This document shows, piece after piece, positions 1 through 6,552 of a stretch of 23,513 bases of DNA. The translations under genes were made by a program, and so were the position numbers. Positions within the stretch are counted from its first letter, which is position 1; every line of letters starts with the position of its first letter. The stretch comes from JAEXNA01 sp050486105 (GTDB lineage: Bacteria > Vulcanimicrobiota > Xenobia > Xenobiales > JADMJV01). The notes beneath the pieces were generated by a model that worked only from the letters and a program-made list of their open reading frames with translations, was not told the DNA's origin and ran no database searches. Location: NCBI GenBank assembly GCA_050486105.1, contig JBJHCR010000061.1, forward strand, positions 1-23,513. Reading direction: 5' to 3'.

Positions 1-985
1 GGCTGTACTGAGCCAACCTTAAGCCTACTGAGGCCAAATTGCGCTCCAGCTCTCCAGAGTTGGAGTCGAAGCTGACAAACGTGGTGCGCTCTCCTCGTTC
101 GCAGGCAGCCTGAGCGAAGGCCCCGGCCAAGGTGGTCTTGGCCGTACCCGGGACTCCGGTGATCAAAACGCCGGCTCCTCGAAAATACCCACCTCCGAGC
201 ATGGTGTCCAACTGCTCGACTCCGCTCGAAACTCTTTCGGTGGAGGCCTCGACCTCTCGGCTTGCCCCCCCTATGTGGGCCACCTGAAAACCCTCGGCGG
301 AAATCAGAAAAGGACTTTCATTTTCAGCAAAACTTGAGCCTCGATATTTGAGGACTCGAAGACTGCGTTGGGAATAGCCATCCAAAACCGTGTGCCGAAG
401 TTCGATAACGCAATCCACCATATAGTGGAGGAAGTCCAGAGAAATCTCAGCTCCCGGACCCGCCTTGGCGGTGATCACCGCAGTCAATCCCGTCGACGAA
501 AGCCAATTGTGCAAACGGTAAACCTCCCGACGTACGGCTTTCTCACTGTCGAGCAAGGACAAGGTGGTGTCCAGAGCGTCGAAGACAATCCGCTTGGCTC
601 CGAGTTCTTGGGCCTTGGCTCCAAGAGCGGCCAGCAAGCCCCCCAGGTCGAAGTCCCAGGAGACAAAGCTGCCGTGATCCGGCTGAGCATCCAAGAAGAA
701 GAGGCTTTCTTTTCTCAGGGTCTCCAAGTTCCAACCGAAAGATCGAGCGTTGGCCAAAATGCGGGATGAGAACTCTTCAAAAGCCACAAAGATTCCGGGC
801 TCCTCCAAGACATGGGCTCCGTGGGCCAGAGTCTGCAGAGAGAGAACCGTTTTCCCGCACCCCGGCCCCCCTGCGATGACCGTGGTGCTCCCTTTGGGCA
901 GCCCTCCACGAGTCAGGCGGTCCAGCCCTACGACACCGGTAGGGCACTTGGCCAGACCATGACTTGACGAAAGGTCACTTTTCAT
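1..985 (-). CDS. KaiC-family double RecA-domain ATPase (5' part, C-terminus beyond window)
   Basis: Reads from an ATG at 985 leftwards for 328 codons without a stop and runs off the window. Domain 1 has a Walker A (GGPGCGKT, residues 39-46), the KaiC paired glutamates (FVAFEE, residues 70-71) and a Walker B-like strand (RIVFDALD, about 132-139). A second KaiC domain starts near residue 250 with Walker A GVPGTAKT (277-284). KaiC-family proteins are cytoplasmic ATPases; the cyanobacterial one is a circadian autokinase, others act in stress or signalling. Here the position of the domain-2 glutamate pair reads FDS (306-308), as I recall from non-clock KaiC homologues, so a signalling ATPase is likelier than a clock core. 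No kaiA or kaiB is visible. There is no strong ribosome binding site. Family assignment is firm; the role is unknown. Confidence 0.9.
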   Translation of the reverse strand, partial: MKSDLSSSHGLAKCPTGVVGLDRLTRGGLPKGSTTVIAGGPGCGKTVLSLQTLAHGAHVLEEPGIFVAFEEFSSRILANARSFGWNLETLRKESLFFLDAQPDHGSFVSWDFDLGGLLAALGAKAQELGAKRIVFDALDTTLSLLDSEKAVRREVYRLHNWLSSTGLTAVITAKAGPGAEISLDFLHYMVDCVIELRHTVLDGYSQRSLRVLKYRGSSFAENESPFLISAEGFQVAHIGGASREVEASTERVSSGVEQLDTMLGGGYFRGAGVLITGVPGTAKTTLAGAFAQAACERGERTTFVSFDSNSGELERNLASVGLRLAQYS

Positions 986-1053
986 CGCAGAAACCTAACA
1001 CTCCCATTGCGTCAGACTTCGATCGTTAGGGAGTAAATTCCCGCTTCCCACTG

Positions 1054-1091
1054 GCCCAATCGGGAAAGTCAATAAGCCCTATCGGGAAAGT
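1054..1091. repeat. Tandem 16-bp direct repeat, 22 bp apart
   Basis: GCCCWATCGGGAAAGT occurs at 1054-1069 and 1076-1091 with one mismatch (W = A, then T). The start-to-start distance is 22 bp, about two DNA turns, and each copy contains CCC-N4-GGG. Further TTCCC words lie at 1039-1043 and 1045-1049. The repeats sit in two different reading frames of the overlapping gene fragment, so they are not a protein-level repeat. They may be an operator upstream of the KaiC gene; this is inference. Confidence 0.45.
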
Positions 1092-1202
1092 GTGGCGAGT
1101 CTTCTCCTTGAGGTCGGTCATAGTGGCCAAGAGGGTGACGGAGCCGAACAAAGCCAGAGAGATTGGTCCGGAACCTCCAACGGCGAGAGGTCGATTCAGA
1201 AC

Positions 1203-1216
1203 TTGATCCCGATCAA
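1203..1216. promoter_or_regulatory. FNR-type operator, perfect TTGAT-N4-ATCAA
   Basis: TTGATCCCGATCAA matches the FNR consensus in all ten defined positions. Its centre (1209.5) is about 42 bases before the start point predicted from the -10 hexamer at 1240-1245, which is the classic class II activator position. An FNR-like regulator gene lies at 2134-2815. The likely target is the gene starting at 1271. Confidence 0.7.
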
Positions 1217-1239
1217 TTTCTCCTTTGACTTAATCACTA

Positions 1240-1245
1240 TAGAAT
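1240..1245 (+). promoter_or_regulatory. -10 element for the gene at 1271
   Basis: TAGAAT matches the TATAAT consensus at 5 of 6 positions in an A/T-rich stretch. The overlapping TATAGA at 1238-1243 is an alternative that shifts the predicted start by 2 bases. No good -35 is present at the right spacing, as expected for a promoter dependent on a class II activator bound at 1203-1216. The predicted start is near 1250-1252, giving a leader of about 20 bases. Confidence 0.5.
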
Positions 1246-1270
1246 AAAGAAAAAGCCGAAGGAGACCACC

Positions 1271-2137
1271 TTGACACCCATCAGCTTTCAGCCCAGACCT
1301 TGGCCCACTTTTGCGCCCCCAGGACCTCAAGCCGGTTTTTCGCCCTACGGGTTTGCCCCAACTCCGCCAATTTTCGCGCCCCCGGTAGCGGGCGCTGTGC
1401 AGCAGCTTTTGGGCCAGCTCATGCAAGCCCTGTCCCTGATGGCCCAAGGCTGGCAAGGCTTGGCCGGAGCCCAGCCAACTATGCCGACCGCCTACGGTGG
1501 GGGAGTGTACGGAGCCCATCCAGGCCAAGGAGCAAACGGATACTCGCATCTCGCCATCCCTTCCGATCCCCAGGACTTCGCCAGCTACCTGCAAGCCCAA
1601 CGCCTGGGTGGCAGCCTGGAAGGCAAGACCGGACTGGCCCAAAAGGACGCCATTCCTGGTACCCGCTTCGGCCATCTGGTGGACTCCCACCTGTGGGACG
1701 TGGCCGTGGCCAGGAACTATGTCTTTCAGTTTGCCGCCTACGCTAGCGACAACGATGCCTTGAGCCCCGAGGGCATGCTGGCCGGCGCCCGGGCTTTTCA
1801 GAACATGACCCCGGACGCCAAGTTGTTCACCCAGGTGGCCTCGGTGTTCAAGGGCGATATCAATGGAGGGCCCGGTTTCTATGACAACCCCGGCTTGAAG
1901 AGACTGTTGGAGTCCCGAGGCCTTCTTGACCTGGCCAACCAACCACTGGTCGGAGAGACCGACGTGCAGACCATTGGCGCCATCACTAAAGCCATCAATC
2001 GAGGGGCCCTATCTCTCAATGACATCATCAACAGCGGAACCATCGACAATATGCCAAGGTATCAACAGCTGATCAATTACGTTTCCAGCGGCGGTTTCGC
2101 CCAGGATGTCCACCGCTACGACTCCAGCATCTTTTAG
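1271..2137 (+). CDS. Unknown Pro/Gly-rich protein, probably FNR-regulated
   Basis: Not recognised. The 288-residue product starts at TTG 1271, supported by a strong ribosome binding site (AAGGAG, ending 1264). Residues 1-45 are rich in Pro, Phe and aromatic residues (repeated FAPP/PP words), 46-65 form a possible amphipathic Leu/Gln helix, and about 65-90 are Gly/Ala-rich. The rest (about 95-288) looks globular and helical. I see no cysteine, no classical signal peptide and no membrane segment. A disordered N-terminus before a folded part would fit a secreted or surface-associated protein, but this is speculation. A class II FNR box precedes the gene. Its stop codon overlaps by four bases the stop of the convergent FNR-like gene, which suggests linked regulation. 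Confidence 0.75.
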   Translation: MTPISFQPRPWPTFAPPGPQAGFSPYGFAPTPPIFAPPVAGAVQQLLGQLMQALSLMAQGWQGLAGAQPTMPTAYGGGVYGAHPGQGANGYSHLAIPSDPQDFASYLQAQRLGGSLEGKTGLAQKDAIPGTRFGHLVDSHLWDVAVARNYVFQFAAYASDNDALSPEGMLAGARAFQNMTPDAKLFTQVASVFKGDINGGPGFYDNPGLKRLLESRGLLDLANQPLVGETDVQTIGAITKAINRGALSLNDIINSGTIDNMPRYQQLINYVSSGGFAQDVHRYDSSIF

Positions 2138-2815
2138 GAGGCCGCGAGCTTCTGGAGTTCCGCAAACTGGAGAAGCTCGATGGTCTTTCGAGTTCGACTC
2201 AACCATCCTCGACCCTCAAAACCGCACAACACCCGAGTGAAAGTCTCAGGGGCCATATCGACTAGGAGAGCCATATCCTTGCGCGAGGGAAATTCTTGCC
2301 CAGCGCCATGAAACTCCAACAGAATTTGGGCCACCCGCTGCTCGGAGTTTTTTTGCATGAGCCCCAGCCAACGGTCCTCGGCGTATTGCAGGTCCGAGGC
2401 CAGCCTTTGCACCAAGCCTTNNNNNNNNNNTAATAGGACATGAGAACTCCGGGGATCGCTTGCTGGTGTCTTGAAGTACGCCAGTGGGAATGGCGCACAC
2501 CTGAACCTCGGTGAGCGCCGTGGCCTGACATCGATAGGGAAGTCTGCTGATATAGGCCCGGTAGCCTAGGGGTTCCCCTGGTCGTGCCAGCCTCAAGAGA
2601 TGAACCTCACCCTGGCTGGAAAAAGCCTCCAGCTTCACCAAGCCCCGCTTAAGACAGTAGATTCCGAAGAGTGGATCGCCTTGATGATAGAGGACCTGAC
2701 CGCGAGAATAGGTCTTCTCATGCCGGTGTTCCTCCACGACTTCCAGGGCAGAACAGCCCAAGCAGGAAAAGAGACTTTTCCCGGCCAGACGGTGTTCGCA
2801 GTTTTGGCAGTCCAT
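2134..2815 (-). CDS. CRP/FNR-family regulator with FNR-like cysteines, interrupted by an assembly gap
   Basis: Two frames separated by the N run at 2421-2430 together make one regulator. The N-terminal part (2815-2431, 128 residues) has Cys3-X2-Cys6, Cys18-X2-Cys21, a cyclic-nucleotide-binding-type beta roll, and Cys107 in VCAIP, which aligns with Cys122 of E. coli FNR (VCEIP). The C-terminal part (from about 2418) holds a dimerisation helix and a helix-turn-helix whose recognition helix reads ETFTR, close to the ESR-type E-x2-S-R of FNR and unlike the E-x2-R-E of CRP. An oxygen- or redox-sensing Fe-S regulator that recognises TTGAT half-sites is therefore likely, and such a box lies at 1203-1216. 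The frame change is best explained by the unknown true gap length, not by a mutation. The ATG at 2815 has only a weak ribosome binding site. Confidence 0.8.
2421..2430. other. Assembly gap (10 N)
   Basis: Ten undetermined bases fall inside the FNR-like gene. The flanking codons belong to one protein but to different frames, so the N count is a placeholder. Compared with the family, few residues appear to be missing between SPEFS and the following dimerisation helix. Confidence 0.97.
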
Positions 2816-2888
2816 AGGTTCTAGGGTCGCACAACACGGACATTCCGGTCAAGATCCGAGCTCACCGAAGAACAGCTATAGTATCTAT

Positions 2889-3407
2889 TTAGCGGTCATT
2901 CGAGGTGGCTAGAAGTGTACCGGTGCCAAGAAAGACCAAAGAGACCGGTCCTGCTCCGGCCAGAGCGGCGCCCAGGCCCACAGCGGTAAGCAGGTCTCCC
3001 ATGGCCTGGGTGCCTAACTTTCTAGCGCTAACTGTTCTTCCATGATCTGATTCGCGAAGGGAAGTTTCTCCGGTGACCAAGGCATTAAGGGCATGCCCGG
3101 CCATCCCTACGAACACAGTCGCCTGAACTAGCGGATGCCCGGCAGAAAAATTTGCTCCAAGCGCCAACGGAACGGCAAACCCAAGATTTGAGGCGTTGGT
3201 GAGGGTTCGCATAGGCTTTTCGGCTACATAGGTTCCGACTCGGGATACAAAACTGTCTTGAGGCGCTTCTGGAGCGGGCCCAGTGTTGTTCCTGTACTTC
3301 GAAGGATTCAGTTGCCTGTCTACCCTCTGTGAGATGGTCACCTTCTCCGACATGACCATAGACTCAACCTTCGGTTTGGTGGGGGTTGTACTTGCAATTA
3401 TATTCAT
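2889..3407 (-). CDS. Hypothetical protein with hydrophobic C-terminal half
   Basis: Not recognised. I chose the ATG at 3407 because AGGAGA lies 7 bases upstream; an in-frame ATG at 3425 has no such site. The product is 172 residues. Residues 1-65 are polar and rich in Ser, Thr, Pro and Lys, and probably disordered. About 75-105 and 140-168 are Gly/Ala-rich and hydrophobic and could be membrane hairpins. There is no signal peptide. The C-terminal AGPVSLVFLGTGTLLAT recurs in the fragment at 1026-1229, so a small local family exists. It lies upstream of the FNR-like gene on the same strand, with a 73-base gap. Confidence 0.65.
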   Translation of the reverse strand: MNIIASTTPTKPKVESMVMSEKVTISQRVDRQLNPSKYRNNTGPAPEAPQDSFVSRVGTYVAEKPMRTLTNASNLGFAVPLALGANFSAGHPLVQATVFVGMAGHALNALVTGETSLRESDHGRTVSARKLGTQAMGDLLTAVGLGAALAGAGPVSLVFLGTGTLLATSNDR

Positions 3408-3441
3408 GGGACAATCTCCTAGCATCGAGCTGATTCCTCTT

Positions 3442-3455
3442 TATGAGGCCTCATA
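3442..3455. promoter_or_regulatory. 14-bp perfect palindrome upstream of the hypothetical gene
   Basis: TATGAGGCCTCATA is a perfect palindrome 35 bases upstream of the ATG at 3407. Its location in the presumed promoter region of that minus-strand gene fits a dimeric repressor site. The binding protein is unknown. Confidence 0.35.
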
Positions 3456-3627
3456 TAGTGATAGCTAAGTCTAGCCATTTGCGTTGCCTGAACGTTGCTT
3501 ATTCGGATGCTTCGAGCAACAGCACAAACCTTTCCCGACCCAAGCTCAGTTCGACAGACCAAAAGACCGCTGCTAGCCGGCAAATAAGAGCGAAAAGCCG
3601 TTATCTGGTATAGGCGGGCCGGTAGTC

Positions 3628-3657
3628 TTGAAAAGGTCTGTGAGGGAAACCTTTTAT
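3628..3657 (+). promoter_or_regulatory. Candidate promoter with embedded inverted repeat for fadD-like gene
   Basis: TTGAAA (3628-3633; 5 of 6 to the -35 consensus) is followed after 18 bases by TTTTAT (3652-3657; 4 of 6 to the -10). A 7-bp inverted repeat AAAAGGT-N11-ACCTTTT (3631-3655) fills the spacer and overlaps both hexamers, the layout of a repressor operator. A second possibility is an extended -10, TGGTATAGG, at 3606-3614. The rest of 3408-3713 shows no gene. Confidence 0.4.
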
Positions 3658-3713
3658 CAGCAGGACCAAATCTCCCAGGCGTGAAACGATTGTGCTACTC
3701 AGGAGATCCTAAA

Positions 3714-5510
3714 ATGACAAAGTTTCCGTGGCTCGACCACTACCCCGCCTCCACCAAGCCCGAAATTCCCGAAGTTCCGTACAGCAATTTGGCGGACATG
3801 ATTCGCAAGGTGGCCAATGAGCACCGAAATCGGGAAGCCTTCAACCAGTGCATGCCCAACGGAATGAACGGCCATCTCACTTTCGAGCAAGTCGATAGCT
3901 ATTCGGACCAGTTTGCAGCCTACCTTAGGGAGGATGTCGGACTGCAAACTGGGGACAGGGTTGCCGTCCAACTGCCCAACTGTCTGGCTTATCCGGTGGT
4001 CGCCTTCGGCATCTTTAAAGCCGGCTGTGTTTTAGTCAATACCAACCCCCTGTACACCGCCTCGGAGATGACCCATCAGTTTTCGGACTCCGGCGCCAAG
4101 GTCTTGGTGATCATCAATATGTTCGCCGACCGGGTTCCAAAAGTTTTGAACAAGTACAAGATCGAGAAAGTGGTCACTGTGGCCATATCGGAGTTCTTTC
4201 CTTCCTTGGTTGCGGCCATCATCTGGCAATTCCAGAAATTCTGGGAATTCTCGCTGCCCAAGATTGAAATTGAGCACACCAAATTCCAAGACGCTCTAGC
4301 TTCCGGCAAAAGCAAACTTAGTAGCGACAAAATGACTTCCTATTTGGAGGGCATCGACCACTCATCCTTGGCTGCTTTGCAGTACACTGGAGGAACCACC
4401 GGGGTATCCAAGGGTGCCATGCTCAGTCACGGCAATATTTTGAGCAACACCGCCCAGATGTTGGAGATGGCCGGGCACAACATCGAGTCTACCAAAGAGA
4501 TCGTGCTCACCGCCCTGCCGCTCTATCATATTTTCGCTTTCACCGTGAATCTTCTGGCCTTTTATCAGACCGGTTGTAAGAACATTCTCATCCCATCACC
4601 CCGGCCACCGAGTAACCTCAAACGAGCCTTCGAGAACTACCCCATAACCTGGATTTCGGGAGTGAACACTCTGTTCAACGCCCTGCTGAATGAGCACTGG
4701 TTCAGGGAACACCCTCCCACCCATCTGAGAGCGGCAGCCGCCGGGGGAATGGCCCTGCAATCTGCGGTCGCCGAACGCTGGAAAGAAGTGACCAATACGG
4801 TGGCGGTGGAAGGCTTTGGACTCACCGAATCCTCGCCGGTGCTGACCTTCAACCCCTTGGGAGGCACCATCAAAGCCAACAGTATTGGCATCCCGGTGCC
4901 CTCCACCGAGGTGGCCATCTTCGACCCTGATGGGAATCCGGTTCCGGTGGGGGAGGCCGGCGAAATCATGGCCCGCGGACCTCAGATCATGCAAGGCTAC
5001 TGGCAGCGCCCCGATGAAACCGAAAAAACCATCAAAGACGGATGGCTGCATACTGGAGACATCGGAAAGATGGATGAGGATGGGTATTTCTTCATCGTGG
5101 ACCGCAAGAAGGATATGATCTTGGTCAGCGGATTCAACGTCTTCCCCAACGAGGTGGAAGACTGTCTGGCTCGCCACGAAGCCGTGGATGAGGTCGCGGT
5201 CATCGGGGTGCCCGACGAAAAATCCGGGGAAGCGGTCTGGGCCTATGTAGTGCCCAAACAGCCCCCGCCCAAGGACTCCGACTTGGTTCGCTGGTGCAAG
5301 GAGCATCTGGCCGGCTATAAAGTTCCGCGCAAGGTGCACTTTCGGGATGAACTTCCCAAAAGCCCCATCGGGAAAATTCTGCGTAAGGACCTCCGCAAGG
5401 AGGTGACCGGAGGCATAAGTGAATCCGTGCCTCCAGAAACCTTAGGAGTGACGGCAGAATCGGTGGGTGTTCCCACCCGACCCCCAGGCGCGAAGGTCGA
5501 GGAGGAATAG
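3714..5510 (+). CDS. fadD: Long-chain fatty-acid--CoA ligase (acyl-CoA synthetase)
   Basis: A 598-residue adenylate-forming enzyme that activates a carboxylic acid with ATP and CoA. I chose the ATG at 3714 (AGGAG 8 bases upstream) over the in-frame GTG at 3681. In this numbering the P-loop is YTGGTTGVSKG (224-234), the adenine motif GLTES (369-373), the ATP-ribose motif HTGD (446-449), the hinge DRKKD (463-467), and the C-terminal catalytic lysine K554 in PIGKILR. Length and motifs match FadD-type ligases. The last 35 or so residues form a Pro/Glu-rich tail not needed by the fold. A sodium symporter gene follows after 3 bases, so the substrate may be an imported acid. Chain-length specificity cannot be read from the sequence; bile-acid or aromatic-acid CoA ligases are alternatives. 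Confidence 0.9.
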   Translation: MTKFPWLDHYPASTKPEIPEVPYSNLADMIRKVANEHRNREAFNQCMPNGMNGHLTFEQVDSYSDQFAAYLREDVGLQTGDRVAVQLPNCLAYPVVAFGIFKAGCVLVNTNPLYTASEMTHQFSDSGAKVLVIINMFADRVPKVLNKYKIEKVVTVAISEFFPSLVAAIIWQFQKFWEFSLPKIEIEHTKFQDALASGKSKLSSDKMTSYLEGIDHSSLAALQYTGGTTGVSKGAMLSHGNILSNTAQMLEMAGHNIESTKEIVLTALPLYHIFAFTVNLLAFYQTGCKNILIPSPRPPSNLKRAFENYPITWISGVNTLFNALLNEHWFREHPPTHLRAAAAGGMALQSAVAERWKEVTNTVAVEGFGLTESSPVLTFNPLGGTIKANSIGIPVPSTEVAIFDPDGNPVPVGEAGEIMARGPQIMQGYWQRPDETEKTIKDGWLHTGDIGKMDEDGYFFIVDRKKDMILVSGFNVFPNEVEDCLARHEAVDEVAVIGVPDEKSGEAVWAYVVPKQPPPKDSDLVRWCKEHLAGYKVPRKVHFRDELPKSPIGKILRKDLRKEVTGGISESVPPETLGVTAESVGVPTRPPGAKVEEE

Positions 5511-5513
5511 ACC

Positions 5514-6401
5514 ATGGTTTCACCCTTAGAAGAAAAACTGCTTATTGTGATGATTGTCTTCATCATGTTGGGCATGGGGGCCTCACTGACCCCTCGTGAC
5601 TTCGCTTCGGCCATTAAGCGACCCTGGGGACTCATCATTGGCTGGATCTGCCAATTCGGAATCATGCCATTTATTGCTTTTGTCATGGTTATCGCCCTGG
5701 GGGTGCGTCCGGAGTTCGCCATCGGAGCTCTCTTAATGGGATCCGTTCCTGCCGGAACCACCTCGAACATCTTCACCTACTTCAGCAAAGGGAACTTAGC
5801 ACTCAGCGTGCTTATGACCGCAAACTCAAGTATTTGGGCAATTGTCATGACCCCCTTAGCTCTCTATATCTACGGAGGACGCTTCACTTCCGAAGACCTA
5901 AGGATCCCCCCGGAGAAGATCATCGGCATATTGATCGTCTTGCTCATTCCCGTAGGAATCGCCATGTTGATTCGACGATATAGTGCCAATACTGGAGCGG
6001 TGATGGAGACCATGGGCGGCATGCTCGGTATCGTGATCATTGCCTTCTTGGTAGTCACTTGGGTCCCCCGAAACTGGCAGATGCTGCTGGACACGCCCTG
6101 GGAGGTCTATTTCATCTCCATCTTTTTGGGAGTCTTCGGGATCGGCATTTCTTACAATCTAGCCAAGCTCGTCAAGCTCCACCCCATGAACGCCCGCACG
6201 GTGGGATTGGAAACGGGGATTCAGAACGGGCCGCTGGCCATCGGAATCGTAATTTTGACCTTCACCGGAGAGCAGCAGGCACAAATTCTCACCATTCCCG
6301 TGCTGTACTCTTTGTTCATCATCTTCGTCGCTACCGGCGTAACCTTCTTCTTTCGCCGAGCCAATGTCGCTGCCGAACAAAAGATCCCGAACCTGCTGTA
6401 A
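5514..6401 (+). CDS. Bile acid:sodium symporter family (BASS) transporter
   Basis: A 295-residue integral membrane protein with about nine or ten hydrophobic helices and no signal peptide. It has the BASS hallmarks: a Gly/Ser/Pro/Asn-rich crossover (GSVPAGTTSN, about residues 79-88) after helix 3 and the later ETGIQNGPLAIG segment (about 231-242), which in structures of the family hold the sodium and substrate sites. Such proteins import organic anions (bile acids, pantoate, keto acids, sulfonates) with Na+. A GGAGG site 8 bases upstream of ATG 5514 overlaps the end of the ligase gene, so the two are co-translated. The operon ends at the terminator at 6421-6459. Substrate unknown; an acid activated by the upstream ligase is a reasonable inference. 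Confidence 0.88.
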   Translation: MVSPLEEKLLIVMIVFIMLGMGASLTPRDFASAIKRPWGLIIGWICQFGIMPFIAFVMVIALGVRPEFAIGALLMGSVPAGTTSNIFTYFSKGNLALSVLMTANSSIWAIVMTPLALYIYGGRFTSEDLRIPPEKIIGILIVLLIPVGIAMLIRRYSANTGAVMETMGGMLGIVIIAFLVVTWVPRNWQMLLDTPWEVYFISIFLGVFGIGISYNLAKLVKLHPMNARTVGLETGIQNGPLAIGIVILTFTGEQQAQILTIPVLYSLFIIFVATGVTFFFRRANVAAEQKIPNLL

Positions 6402-6420
6402 GTTTATTGGCCCGAAGAGT

Positions 6421-6459
6421 AAGCGGTGTGGAGTCGGTTCCGCGCCGCTTTGCTTTTTC
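6421..6459 (+). terminator. Rho-independent terminator of the ligase-symporter operon
   Basis: A 12-bp stem (6421-6432 with 6439-6450, including two T-G pairs) with a 6-base loop is followed by TGCTTTTT. It lies 20 bases after the symporter stop. Confidence 0.85.
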
Positions 6460-6552
6460 TAGGCAAGAAATTTTGCTCCAATCTAGCCGAAAACCAGCCG
6501 AATTCTGAGATCGCAAAAAGGCCCATGGCCGAGCTTGTCAAAAGCCTAACCT

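Larger units (their letters stand above)
1026..1229 (-). pseudogene. Gene fragment homologous to the C-terminus of the hypothetical gene at 2889-3407
   Basis: This minus-strand frame is open from 1229 to a TAA at 1026-1028. Its stretch SGPISLALFGSVTLLAT (codons near 1172-1120) matches the last part of the 2889-3407 protein, AGPVSLVFLGTGTLLAT, at 10 of 17 positions. It then continues about 31 residues further than that protein. No ATG, GTG or good TTG start with a ribosome binding site precedes the similar region, and the N-terminal two thirds of a full-length homologue are missing. I read it as a truncated paralogue cut by the promoter region of the gene at 1271. A short live membrane peptide with an unusual start (CTG at 1199) remains possible. 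Confidence 0.5.

Noticed and set aside
2816..2888. FNR autoregulatory site before the FNR-like gene (TTGAC-CGGA-ATGTC on the minus strand)
   Set aside because: Only the left half resembles the consensus; the right half fails, so autoregulation is not supported.
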